Assembly: GCA_030248215.1 (NCBI GenBank)
Contig: JASANG010002092.1
Location: forward strand, 434,001 to 498,000
From: Enoplolaimus lenunculus
Lineage: Eukaryota; Nematoda; Enoplea; Enoplida; Thoracostomopsidae
DNA: 64,000 bases
Direction of reading: 5' to 3'
The notes beneath the pieces were generated by a model. The model saw nothing but the letters and a program-made list of their open reading frames with translations. It did not search any database and was not told the origin of the DNA. Made by a program: the position numbers and the translations under genes. Within the stretch, counting starts at the first letter, position 1; every line of letters starts with the position of its first letter. Below are positions 1 through 13,100 of the stretch, one piece after another.

Positions 1-163
1 TTATACAAATAATTTATGACCAGTGCGAACATATTTTTAAATGCATCAAGGATGTATACAAATTAATTCACACTATAACGATGGAGTTATATAAAAATGA
101 CAAAAGTTTTTACCCTAAAAATTGATTAAAACTTGTTTGTTCAAACATGTAATAAATGATCAG
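1..163. other. AT-rich stretch, nothing recognised
   Basis: No coding exon, RNA gene or clear repeat end is visible before the repeat starting at 164. Confidence 0.5.
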
Positions 164-446
164 CAGGGTACAACCGGAGGTATGTCTTCGACTCCGAGAG
201 AAAATCGACCTCCGGCTCCGGTAGTATTATTGCCAGAGGTTGCGCCATTTCGGTAACAAAATTTTGCATATTTTGCAAAATTTATCTGTTTAGCGCGTTT
301 TGTTTTTGTCACAATTTTCAGGATAGAATTTCCAAAATTTCGCAGATTTGCGTTATAAAACCAAAAAAATTAACATATTGCAGATATTGGCTGAATTTAA
401 CGAAATAACCATAATTTTACCACCTAATTTCACCTCACCTCCGGCT
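164..446. mobile_element. hAT-type MITE fragment, CCGGCT-motif family
   Basis: It begins CAGGGTACAACCGGAGG and has CTCCGGCTCCGG-like motifs near both sides (about 175-235 and 432-446). The left end matches the CAGGGTGCAACC ends of other copies in this window. The right end is not a clean inverted copy, so the 3' boundary is approximate. Confidence 0.5.
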
Positions 447-604
447 CCAACAAATTCACTGAAAAAGAGTACTGATGAATTAACATCTAGCCTGCTCTAA
501 AAATACGCTACTAAATTTACTTCGATCAAAGAGATAGCAATGTTATAAAACAGGGTTCATGTTAACTTCGCTGACGTCCCAAAATCCCACCATCAAATCA
601 AAAG

Positions 605-1020
605 AATTTGAGGTATGGTGGAACGTGGAATTTTAGGATACAGGTGGCATGTTTGTGATTTCGGGATATAGTCCCAGATGGCATTTTGGGATATGGTCGA
701 ACGTGGGATTTCGGGATATGGCGGAAGGTATGATTTCGGGATATGGTCGAAGGTGTGATTTTGGGATATGGTCGATGTGGGATTTTAGGATATGGCTGAG
801 GTGGGATTTCGGAATATGGTCGAAGGTGAAATAATGGGATTAGTTTAGTGGTCGTAGGTGCAATTTTGGGATATTATCGAAGGTAGGATCTAGGGATATT
901 GTCAAAGGTAGGGTCTAGGGATATTGTCGAAGGTAGGATCTAGGGAAATTGTCGAAGGTGAAATTGTGGGATATGGTAGGTGGGATTTCGGGACATTGCT
1001 GAACTGGGAATTATGGGATT
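605..1020. repeat. Degenerate minisatellite, unit about 25-28 bp
   Basis: Imperfect tandem copies of a unit close to GGGATATGGTCGAAGGTG, each joined by a GATTTC-type spacer, run through this stretch. About fourteen units can be counted by eye. The short open frame over them (649-834, repeating FGIWS) is a by-product of the repeat, not a gene. Confidence 0.8.
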
Positions 1021-1379
1021 TCCTGTTTAAACCAAATCCTATTCCTAAAGCCTCAGCATAAGCCTATGCTATTTAGGGATATGGTCGAACGTGGAATTTA
1101 ATTTTGGGATTTCATGATTAAACCAAACACTATTCCTAAGGCCTCATGCTAAGCCATTTACGATCTAATTTATGCTTAAACCAAAGCCTGCTTTTAAGAC
1201 TACACCTAAGCCAACGCCTAAAGCTAAGCCGAACATTGAGTCCAAGGGTCATTTAAGATTTAATCCGTGTTTAAACCATAGCCTACTCTTAAAGGCTAAG
1301 CCTAAACCAAAACTGGCCCATGTATAGAACAGGTTCGGTACTGTGGTATACAAGGACCCCTAGGCTTAATCCTATTAAA

Positions 1380-1921
1380 TAGGGATGTGCCGATACCAAA
1401 ACTTTTGCCGATGCTGATACTGATTTTTATTTTGAAATTTTGCCGATGCCGATTTTAACTTTAGTACACCACGCCTAATAAAAGACAGGATACCACATTA
1501 CATAATTATATGAAGACTTAAACCCTAGCATCATAAACGATTCGACCAATGTTTCTTTACGGGGCGTAACAGTATATTAAGCGCATTCCTAAGCGTAAGC
1601 CTAAGCGTTGCAAAAACGAATTCCTAAGCCTAAGCAAAAAATGTAATCTAGAATCTAAACCTACTTTTTTGTAAACCCAACAGAAACCTGGACGCTTCTT
1701 AAAGTAACATGGGGCAACGATTCAATAAATGTTATCAAACACAAGCGCATAAGAGTACAGTTTTCATGACCAAACACCAGATATGCGCCCAGAAATGAAA
1801 CTAATGGCATGCCAACTGACTGTTATATGTGCAAAAAGTATCGGCAATTTTTTGCAGCGCCCATGCTCATACTCACGAAAACTGCCGATTATTACCGATG
1901 CCATTTAATCGGCACATCCCT
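1380..1921. mobile_element. hAT-type MITE, CCGATG-motif family, full length
   Basis: The ends are TAGGGATGTGCCGATACC and the inverse AATCGGCACATCCCTA. Reiterated GCCGATGCCGAT-type motifs lie just inside both ends. The flanking 8-mers CTATTAAA and CTGTTAAC match at 6 of 8 positions, as expected for an aged 8-bp duplication. It is nested in the composite element at 569-2169. Confidence 0.75.
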
Positions 1922-2204
1922 ACTGTTAACACTAAGCTGCAGCCTAAGTCAAAGACTAAGCTTATTAGGCTGACACCTCTAAAGCCTGTACCTAATTTTA
2001 CGCCAGATATTACGCGTAAACACCTAATTCTAAACCTAAGGCGGAGTCTTACCTAATCCTAAACCTAAGCCCAAGGAATTGCTTGCAATGAATTCTATTG
2101 GAATTGCAAAATCGCACCACAAACTAAGCTATCAATTTTTTAGCTGGGACGGTGGAATTTTGGGACGGTAGTAAAGTTTATGTACATGGGCCTAAAGCAG
2201 CATA

Positions 2205-2580
2205 AAATTTTCGTATACCAGTAACAAAATATTGCCACAACTGGCGCTCCTGATGGCTGGCATCAATACCGGAGTCTCAGTTTCTAAAGCTGAGACTTTT
2301 CAAAAACTGAGATTGAAACTACGAGTCTCGAGAATTTTCAAAACTTGAGCCTCCCATCCCAGATGGACAGAATTAAGTTTGCAATGTCAATCTAAAAGCA
2401 AGTTACGGCTGGTTTTCAATTAGCGACCTTAGAATTTCGAGCAAGCGCTTTACCACAGCACCACGTAGACCGCAGCTTCAACTGCCTTTCTTCATTTATA
2501 TGTGTTGAGCACACTATACAATGTATACTGGATTATGCATATACGTCAGGACAAGCATGTCTCATATGCTTGCACGTCAT
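2205..2580. repeat. GAGACT-motif MITE fragment plus tRNA-like repeat fragment
   Basis: The stretch 2255-2366 has GGAGTCTCAG/CTGAGAC-type motifs and ends CCTCCCATCCCAG. It parallels 17905-18060, including the shared TGGCTGGCATCAATACCGGAGT. The stretch 2400-2580 resembles 17570-17755, with shared ACAAGCATGTCTCA, and looks like a decayed tRNA-derived repeat. Confidence 0.5.
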
Positions 2581-4050
2581 AATCGCAGTTGTGGTTGTAC
2601 GCGGTGATAATCGACATTGACTTTTGTTTGCTGGCGATCACACACGTTTACTTTGGCTGATGCTGTCGCGTTTGTGACAAGCCTGCTAGCACTACAAATG
2701 GCATTTGTGCGCGATTGCGTCCAAGAAACGACCAATCGCAATCAAGTGCGGTTAGGAACGTGATCACGGTCGGACTTAATTCTGTCCATGACTGCGCCAA
2801 ACATATTTCCAAGCAAACGATAATTATTTTAATGTCATTTTCTTTTTCCTCCGCGCTTTTTTGTCCCATTTGCTTCATTCGGATTTCTTTTGGTTTTACC
2901 CGATTTATTTGCTATCCCAAGAACAGAATATCTAAAAAGCAGGCAACCTACAAGTAATCTCAATATGGTAAAGACAAAACTGAGGAAAAATATAAGGCAT
3001 GATCATATTATTTTTAAGCTTATTGTGATAATCAGTATTTAACTAAACATTGCTAATTCGTCACAATGAGGTTAGTAACCAGCGAAACAAACTTCGACCT
3101 GAGGTTCAGGTTCCTGTTTATCGGGCAGGTTCCTGTTTCCTGCTTACAAACCGGAACCGGAACTTTTATTTCTGCCGCTGTTGCAACCTATGTAGTTCCG
3201 CAAAAGAACAAGTTGTATTTGGTAGGTACTTCTGTTGTTACAACAGTAGGCCATAAATGGCAAGGTTTTTGTTTCTCTTTAATTGACGTTAATAAAATTT
3301 AGGAATGAGAGCCTTTTTACATCATATAAAAGTGACTCCAATCTGTAAAAGAAGCGTTAAGGAAATTTTCGTGACGTTTCGGTTCCAGCTGCTTTGCCAG
3401 TTATGAAGTTCCTATTCTGGTTTGCAAGTATGTTCCAGTCGAGCACTTTAGCGAGCAATATAGTTTATCAACTAACCAAGCAGAAATACAACGATGTAGC
3501 GTCTAAAATTTAGTTTAAAAGACCTTTTCCCTCGATAAAAAATTAATCATACTAATGCATCACACACGTTATGTTCTGCGCAGATGCAAAAAATTGTCCA
3601 CTCTTCAATACTTGGGTACAAAACTGCACTGTAACTTCAGGTTAGGTACCGTGCAGAAAGTGTGCTTCATCAGTACACCTTATCCTGCGTTTCTAGAAAG
3701 GATGCCGGGACAGTAGCCACACTTTTTTAGAAAGTAGAGAATTCAAAATAAAATAAACGTTTACAACATGTTAAAATAAATATTACACTTTTGAAGTTCC
3801 TTCCGAGGGACTATATAAAAAACCAACGCTCCACCTACTGTGAGTGTTGTGACGAATCAAAATGTCATTTTCGGGAGTTTTGTTTGTGTTCGTGGTACTC
3901 AAATGATACCAGGACACATCAAACATCGCGCTAGCAAAGTGGGTATTAACAGAGGTGTGTATCGGAAAAGGGGAAACAATTTTTACATCTGCATAAACAT
4001 TAGAATGTGGATGGCCCATAACATGCTTAGCCGGCATTTAAGTCAGAAAA
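2581..4050. other. Intergenic DNA downstream of NOB1, no gene recognised
   Basis: No exon with family similarity is seen. The stretch 3080-3430 has scattered CAGGTTCCTGTT-type motifs like those of the 45.8-kb MITE and may be a decayed copy. Confidence 0.4.
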
Positions 4051-4059
4051 AGAACAAGA

Positions 4060-4065
4060 TTTATT
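4060..4065 (-). terminator. Candidate NOB1 polyadenylation signal
   Basis: On the minus strand this is AATAAA, 86 nt past the TGA (4153-4151) that closes the open frame of the last NOB1 exon. Its position suits the read-through ending described for NOB1. Confidence 0.4.
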
Positions 4066-4150
4066 ATAAACTTTCTACAGTCATTTTTATACCGTCATAT
4101 TAGCTGAAATATTGACTACAGTATAAAAAAGGATTTACAGAACTCCAATT

Positions 4151-7100
4151 TCATAGGCAGTAAAAACAACCAACTAACCTGCTATTAAGATCATGAACCG
4201 AAAACGGCGAGTCTCGAGCGATATAATCCTGATCGAACACAGACACTTTGTGCTGTCCACGACGAGACTGGAATTGTTTCGGCTGCCTTTCATCTTCACA
4301 CAAAATTGGATTCACAGAATGTTTCCCGCCTTTGGGTGCGGGAAGTGAATACTGAAGCAATAGCATTATCAAGAGTTTATAAAATAAAATGTAGACAAGA
4401 GTGAGCAATGTTTAAATTTAGCGAATACACAAAGTCCACCGCGGTCTGCGTGTTGGACCGACACCCACATTTGACGGGCATCTGTTACCTGGAGCATAAA
4501 ACAATTATAATTTTTTATTTGCATTTACACTAAAGGTAGTACTCGATGGAAACGTCAAAGTTTACTCCGTCCATTAATGGGGTAGTCAAAAAACGCAACA
4601 CGCGCTGGGTATGTCCAGTTACACACATTACAAATCACTAACGCAATGTGGTATCAAGCGGGCCGTATTTTGTCATACCCCACCCAGACTGAGGCAGCGG
4701 TATAGCTGTAGTCTTAAACAACACTATTACAAGTAGAGAGCGTCGCTGATTTGATATTGATGTTGTTTTATGTTTTAATCTACTTCTAGATAGTATTTAG
4801 TAGTATTTCCTCCTCAATCAAAAGGGTACAGCTACTTTAAGACAACATGATGCTACACTGCTTAATGTACGAATACAGAAGTGTCATACTCTCCATCCAG
4901 AGTGCAACCGGATTCATAATTTACCGGAATCGGAATTTGAAAAAATTAGCTTAAACGGGACCAGAAAATGAAAAATACATGCCACGGAGAAGTTCAGTTT
5001 AATTTTCTTTTTGCAATATTATTGGTGAAATAAGATTAGTTTTAGATAGGTATTCACTTTGTTTGCTGTATTTTAGAATTTCACAATACACGGAAGGCCA
5101 ATCTACCGTCGACGGTATATTTTCGACGATCATGACGGTTTATATACTATACGAAGGAAATCTATTTAATTTTGATCGCCATTTTTAGTAAAATATCTTA
5201 AATTCCATCGACCAAAATTTAGAACCGAAATTTTTAATTCCGGTAAAAATTTACCGAAACCGGAAGGTGAAAAAGTGTCGGAAACGGCCGGAACCGGAAT
5301 TCCGGTTGCACACTGTCTCCACCATAAATTCTTGGTAATATCAAGAGTCGACGATGCGTCTTAGACAAGAGTGCAGCAGCCAGCACGCGTTGTGTTTTTC
5401 CGACCCCCATTTTCGAGGACTGCAGAGCTAGAAGTTGATAGTTTTGAATGTTTACTTCACTAGTCTGTTTAATATAATCATCATAAAATTTACGAATATT
5501 TGACGCGCATTTTTATTGAATTTCCAAGAACAACTTCGTATATTTGACCTGGTTACGCATCATTTGTAACCCCTGTATGAGGGTGACCAAAAACACAACG
5601 CTCGCTGGGTCCATTCTTTCCGACATCGAATGTAACCAGTTGTATACTCTTGCCTACAAGAGTACACAACGACTAGTTCAGCTAATGAAAATACGTAAAA
5701 TAGGCTAATAAAGAAGCTCATTTTCACAGCATTATAGCGGTATATATTTGGTTCAGCAGCATCAGCGAACGAAACAAGCTGTTGCGGAAACTACGACAAA
5801 ATTTTATGTGATGTTTTGCTACGTACTTTTAATCCACGAGCATTTGGTGTGCGATTCTTGGAATAATGGTAGCAAACGTTTCCATTACCAGGGTCCACTG
5901 TAACTGCGATTTTGTCAAGCGTAGGATTGCCACATTTCGGACAAAATTTCTTTGTCATAACTTTTGTACTTCTGCAATGTTACTGTAAAGCGTAAAACAG
6001 AAGAAAATCGAAATGTTATAGCTGTAGCGCGACTTTGCATTCATTCGTTGCAGCACGAACGAAACGAAGTGACGCGGGTGCGCGCGCGAGACCTGTTTTG
6101 CTGCGCAATTATATGAAGATCGAGTGTAGGAACAATTGAGTGTGAAACGAGTGCCATAGCAAGAGTTCTGCACGACGGCACTGCGTGAGTTCATGAGTTG
6201 TTCGCGTTCACGGGAAGGCAAATCAGAAAGGCTACGTCATTTAGGACGGCCCCAAAGGAGTTAGCAGCAAAATAAAAAGCAAATGCTTAAAAATTATATA
6301 TATAAATCGGATAATGTAGCAAAACCAGTCTGCTCCGGCAGTGAAACACGCAGGAACCGGAATTTTCATACTTTGTGACAACTTGAGAAGAATAAATTGA
6401 AAATTTAACTTGGAAAACTGGCTGAATGCAAAACACTCGATAAGAACAACAACATATTTTATGTTGAACTATATATAGTTAGCAGTATTTCGGTCGTGCA
6501 ATAGATTCGCAATTCCTGTTATAGTTCCTGTTTCGGCGAAAACAAGAAATCTGCAGTTACCCGTATATCATGCGTTAATACATACATACGTATACCAGGG
6601 ATAAACCAGATATCCAGTTCCGATTTAATATTTTTCAAATAACAGGTATCCGTCTCCAGTTGCGATATAACACACAAATTTACCTACCGGAAGGTTTCCA
6701 TTAGGAACTGGATTTCACAGGTAGCAGTTTCAACTGGGGCGCCATTTCCAAACTTTGAGTCGGAAAGAATTTTTCTCACCAACAAGATGTTTTATGCAAA
6801 AATGCCCGTAAACTGCAATGATTGATTGTACGTATATAATGCTAAACGCAGTTTACAGGATACAGATTACATTGCGCTGGAAAGTTATCCAACGAAGTGT
6901 GTTTGACACGGAAAAAGCATTGTTTCAAGATCAAAAATGTTACATGGAAGGAATCTCGATTGGGGGTGGCAGAATTAAGGAAAACCGAGTTGGAAGGCTT
7001 TCGCTGAAATCTCGAGAATAAGAACCACGGCATTTTATGTATTGGAATGCGATCAACCAGTGGGACGCAGTGAACGCATACACAAATATAATTACTTAAA

Positions 7101-10100
7101 ACAGCCATGACACCGGAGTATATACGTTTTCAGGCGTTTAATCAGCAATCCATTTATTGAAATCACGTTTAAGCGCATGTGGAGTAACAGATTCTGAAAC
7201 AAATATAGTAACAGATTCTGAAACAAATATATGTTCCTGCATTATTATAAAGACAATAATCTGCTGCCAAGCTATCAAAAGTAGTGGGTTAATTTGTTTT
7301 ATATACGCTATATACTACAAAACTCAACGCCCCCGTTTTCTTTAAAAATTTGGAACTAAATTCAGCTATTCTTCACATCGACAACAAAGTAATGAAATAT
7401 GATACGTCTACTTTTGCACAAACAGAAAATTGCAAAGTCGATTATAATGACATCGTGGCTATGCAATATTTTAATGAACTATACGCATAATGTAGACATA
7501 ATGAACTACATGCACGGTGTAGCCATTGCGCACCTGAATAGCAAAATCCGTTGAAATACATGCAACTTCAATCTGCTCGTTCACTGATGTACCGTCGCCG
7601 CCCATCTTTCGAACGTTTTCAATTAGGTTCTCTTTTGTTATCCACCCTCCATTATCTGGCTCGTCTCCAGCTAACACTTCCTCATCTGTGTCACTCTCAC
7701 CAATTTCAGCGCCGTCATCAGACACATCGTAGTTTTCTGTTTCAGAAGGCCTTTCGGTCATGACAGGTTGAGTACAATTGTATTTATCGTCGGACCCAGT
7801 AGCGACAATACCAGTGCCATTGTTTACCGGGCGTGTTGCATCGCAGTGTTGCTTACTTTGCTCTGGATTATCTCAACATTTCTCAGGGTGTATATGGACA
7901 GTTAGGGATCGACCGGATCCGAGATCCGGATCCGCGCCGGATCTCTGCAATTTTTAAAATCCGGATCCGGTAAAATAAACTACCGGATCTCCGGATCCGA
8001 AATTTGATATACAAACAAAAACATACCAAAATTGGTGTATGTATTTCAACTATGCGTTCGTAATCTAATAAGCACTGTGTGAGCATTAATGTTTTGTTGG
8101 AATGTCAGGTTATGTTGCGGAAGAAGAATAAACATAAAAATTTCAAAGACTTCTTTTTTAGTTGCTGCAAGTTTTGTTGACTAATCTTGCGAAAGAATCA
8201 GTTGAACTTTTTCTATTTTATATACGTTAGGTATTGAAAAAAATATCCAGCTAGTAAGATCCGGTTCCGGATCTGAATTTTAAGATACGGATCCGGATTC
8301 GGATCCGGTAAATGCAAAATTTTGGATCCGGTCGTTCCCTATGGACAGTAAATATAACGGAAAAGGAAAACAAATATCGAAGTATATAAATTTAAAAAAA
8401 TGTGTTTTGTTTTTCTCAACACAATTGAGGCATGGAAATATTCACCCGATTTTCTGATATTTTAAAGAAGAAATGGATGACACGCAATTTTTAAGATTTC
8501 AGATAAATTTCGTTCTTTTTATTTCATTTCAAACAACTGTAGCATGTTATTTGTAACGAAATTTGATCGATTCAGACGTGATTTAGAACTAATTTTGAGC
8601 ATAAAAACATGGTATTCCGTGATATTTTTGTATTCATTATGTTTCCTAAACTATTTTTCATATATCACTGTTTGCATATCAGGCAAAAGTTAGGGATGTG
8701 CCGATACCAAAATTTTGGCCGATGCCGATACCGATGAAGATTTTTATTTAGTAATTTTGCCGATGCCGATTCCAACTTTAGTACACCATGCTTTAATAAA
8801 CACATAGAATACTACATTACTTCATTATAGTAAGACTTACACCCTAACCGTCATCAACGATTATAATTATATAAGAACGGTTGTTTCAATTAATTTTTTC
8901 AAACACAAACGCAAAAGAGATCACAGTTTTCCTGACCAGACACAATGATGTGTGCTCAGATATAAGATTGATACCATTCCAACTGACTAACGAAATGTGC
9001 CGATTAATCGGCGCATCACTATCAAAAATCAGCCAAAAATTTCAATAATCCTAAGTTCCGGAGTTAAGCGGAAGTCACTTAAACCACATAAAAAGTCTGC
9101 GTAATAGCTTCATCCTTTGCAAGGTATCGCAAACAAGAGCAGTGCGCTATCATGTACCTGCATGAAATTCCAGTTCGAACCTTTTAGGCGAATGACAGAC
9201 CTGAGAGTCGTTCACATCGAAACTAGTAATAGTCGCTTCAAGGCAATCAGGTGCAGCCGCATTTGGTTTTTGTGGCATCTGTTTAGACAGCTAAAATAAT
9301 CTAGTATTAAAAATTTTCTTGTTGTAAACGTCCCATTCTGTAGTTATAAACAACATCGATACTTAATTACGAAATATCTAGTTAATCACAATACTTAACT
9401 GGATTCTATTTTTGCTACTATGTTCAAAACAGGTGCTGCTGCTTCGTAAAGCTATATCCTACGCTACAAGCCGAACCTCCAGAATATTGATTCAAAATGC
9501 AAATTTTAAATAGAACAACATGCTAAAGAACTGTGCGTACATTTGGAAAATAAAATCCGGCCATCTGACTTGGCTGAATGTAGTAATTGGCAGACGAAGT
9601 CGTTTCCTAAAAACTACCATTTTCATAAAGCGATGTAATAATAAGATATAACAGATTAAGCATAGGCAAACAGCATGTTTAACAGGTAGCATATATTTGA
9701 ATTTCGTTACAAGCAAAACTTGCAGGAATGAACAGTAATTTGAAATCTTTTTCTAAAACCGATAATTTGCCAGCGGCGATACAGTGCTTTTTATCTGCGA
9801 TGTAAGAGGATGGTGCATAAATTAGCGTAATCGACTTTTCGCGTCTTTCACACAACCCGTTTATAAAACGCAAACCTTTGAAGATAACCTTTTTGAGTAA
9901 GAATGAATGAAATTTGAAATTGAAATTTTGATATGAATTTTTCTGTGAGTCATACGTCATCCTTCGTAGGTTAATATTCGTATGCTATATTTAAATTATT
10001 ATTATTATTATTAGCAACTACGGCAGGTTGGTTCCGTAAAGAAGGCCACAAAAACCGGTTCTTCAAAAGCTAAAATCTTATAAGTGAAGGCTAATAGTAC

Positions 10101-13100
10101 TAGACGCTGGTTTCACTTCTTCAAGGTACTGTTTTCAATTTCATATACGTACGTACAGACCGAATCCAAGCTTTAAATACCTGCGAGAGTTACATACTCC
10201 GTAGACGGAAACTGCGAAGTATATGTATATTGAATACAAAAATACAGCTATTGGTTTGACGGGGGACAGGGGTGGGCTGGGCGGCCTCGGTTAAAAATGA
10301 GACTAACGAGACTGGCCATGAAAAGTCTCGGTCTCGGACAATTTTTTATCATCACCGAAAAAAATTAAAATATTAATTCTAACGGGTTTTTCGTAGTTTG
10401 TTGTGTTTTTCATAGTTTTGCTTCAAAATATCTGCTTATAATTATTGAAAATTATGAAAATTCACAGATTCACAACCAAATTTTACTCATCAGACATTAC
10501 TTACTTCAACAATACAGCGATACATTTGATGCGACCTCGACTTCTGGTCTCGGTTCCAAAGCACTCATCTCAAAAAACCGAGACTGAGACCTGCCAAATA
10601 CCGAGACTCCCATCAATGATGGGGAGGGGCCGAAGTGGAAAAACGGGATACTCTGAGAATTTGAAAAGTACGGTTAGTAAACCGGGTTGAAAAGTGAGCA
10701 CGGTGAGAGCTAATAAGAGTGGTGGATCCAGAAATTTGAGGTGGGAAACGATACTTTTTTGTTTCCAAATTTTACAGTTTAAAGTGCGTTTTAGCAATTA
10801 ACCATTTGCTTCGCACAATTTTCAACGCGACAGGATAGGATGGGACGCACCCCCTTGGTTTCTTCACTGGCTACAACTGCAAATTTTCTATATACGCGAA
10901 GACTAAAAAGCTGATTTATGACTAGCCCCATTCTCTTTCATGAACGCGAAGACTAAAAGCTAACCTATGGCTAGCCCCATAAAGTATTTGGCCCTGGAGG
11001 TTTAGCTTCTAGATTACATTTTTTGCTTAGACTTAGGAACACTTTCTGCAACGCTTAGGCTTAGGCTAGGCTAGCCCCATTTAATCTCTTTCAGCAGTAA
11101 GGTAGACTTAAAATGCTTCAAAAATTTCTATCTTTATCAAAATTTTGAAAATCGAACGGTGCAAAAAATTTGCCCTAGTTCAAAGTCAAAACCAATGTTT
11201 GCAAATTGTAAGATATGTAACTTGACAGTTTTGTGTGTTGTTTGTGTGTTAATTTGCGTTATGTGCGTTTGTATTGTGTTTGTGTATGTATTGTGTGGGC
11301 TATAGCACATTTTGCGGCATCGTTGACAAAATTATTGTGAACGGCGCATTACACAGTAGAGCTGTCCCGAACGGTTAATCCCTCTGAAACCTGGACCTCA
11401 GTCCAGCCCCGGCCCCTTGGCCTAGAATCCGGTAAGAATTCGGTCTCCAAACTAGCTTAGTACTTATATTACCAGTATACATTATGTAGTAATCACAAAC
11501 TTTAATTTGTGGATCAAAACACAAACGATCGGTGCCGTTCACTTCGCGTTCTAATTCAAACACAAGAGCTGCTAATTTCAAATCGTTTGCTGACAAACTC
11601 GCGTAATCACCTGTCTTTTTTGAAACTTCGGTTACTACAGATATAAATAAATTACCAACAATGTAACCTATGATAGCAAAATACTATAAAAAGCAATATT
11701 AAAATAGCAGTAATACGTACGATTTCCATAACTGAACCGTAAAGTTAAAAAATGCTGGAACCAGAAAAAATACTTGTTGACCAAAAATTCATTTTAAAGC
11801 TATTTTATCGGTTTTAATGAGGCAATAGTTTGAATTAAATCTTGAAGACACGCTGGAAGCATTAATCCCAATCGGGGCTTGGAAACGCATCATACATTAT
11901 GCAGTGACACAAATTGAAATTTACTTACAGATATTTATTACCGGAACCGGATAGTGAAAAATATGTACCGAATTTTCCTAGACTGAACCGGAATTCCAAT
12001 TGCACTCTGGTCCATATGGCAAAACAAAATCTACACTATTAAACACAAACTTTTTACACACGCCATGCAATATGGTTAAGTAAAAATCTAATTTAGGACA
12101 AATCTCAATTGGAAACTAGAGTGTTAAAGTTACTTCAGCAGCAAAACTTCAGATATGTAGCCGCATGATTTGCAGAACATCATCCCAAGGTTTTCGTAAA
12201 ATACAGTAACTTACCAACATTTATCGATTCTCGAGATGGTTCTCTCAAATGTATTTCGTAAGGCACTAGCAGAAGACGTTCTCGGGCTGGTTTATCTCTA
12301 ATCTCTGCTAATACTTCTGGTACAGTAATTATGTTTGCTCCGATCTTCTATAACATAATTAAATAAAGGACTCGTAATTTTGTACAGGAATGAAAATCAA
12401 CTCGAACTAGAATTTTCCTTGTTTTCACGGTGGGGAAAAGGATCTTCCCTGTTAAACTTCTTGTTTTTCGCCACCTACCATATGATGAAACACAGTAGTA
12501 AAAACCTTCAAATAAGCGAAAAGGAGCATAAGCTTACCAGCATGGAACACCGCAGTTGTATTGTACGAGCTAATAGTTCTAAGCGTTGGTGCAAGTGCTA
12601 CATGTAAGTCAAAACGAAAGTTAACAGAAAAACAAGTATTCAACTTTTTGATAAGTCTGAAATAAAAATTATTCTATTGGAATGGTGTTCATTTTCGTTG
12701 GGCCTACTGGCTATTTCCCCTGTTTTCAATGAGAGCAAGAACCGTAATTTCGCCATAAATACGATTATGAGCAGGCACATGAATATATATTCTCGACTAA
12801 GCAGGACAGGCTACAGCAAAAAATCGACATCGGGCTTATTAGGGTTTATTTTGGAAATTTTAATTTTTTTTCTGTGATGATCAAACACTGACCGAGACCG
12901 AGACTTTTCTTGGCCGTTCTCGGTGTCGATTTTTAACCGTGACCCATCCCTGTCTACTACGACTGGTTATATATAGCGTAATACATATAGTACATAATGC
13001 TAAATTCGAGCGACTAAATTTATCTTTTCGTTCACTTAAAAATCCTTCTAGGTCAACTATCGCTGTTGGATATTGAAGTATTCGACTACGGCTCTCCGGT

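Larger units (their letters stand above)
569..2169. mobile_element. Composite repeat with inverted ends and an internal minisatellite
   Basis: The left end carries CGTCCCAAAATCCCACC (about 572-588). The right end carries the near-inverse GGTGGAATTTTGGGACG (about 2151-2167). Between them lie a minisatellite (605-1020), degenerate CCTAAG/TTAGGC-like runs (about 1030-1320, 1560-1690 and 1930-2070) and a nested CCGATG-type MITE (1380-1921). No transposase reading frame is seen. The element is inferred from the inverted ends, because no clean target duplication was found. Confidence 0.5.
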
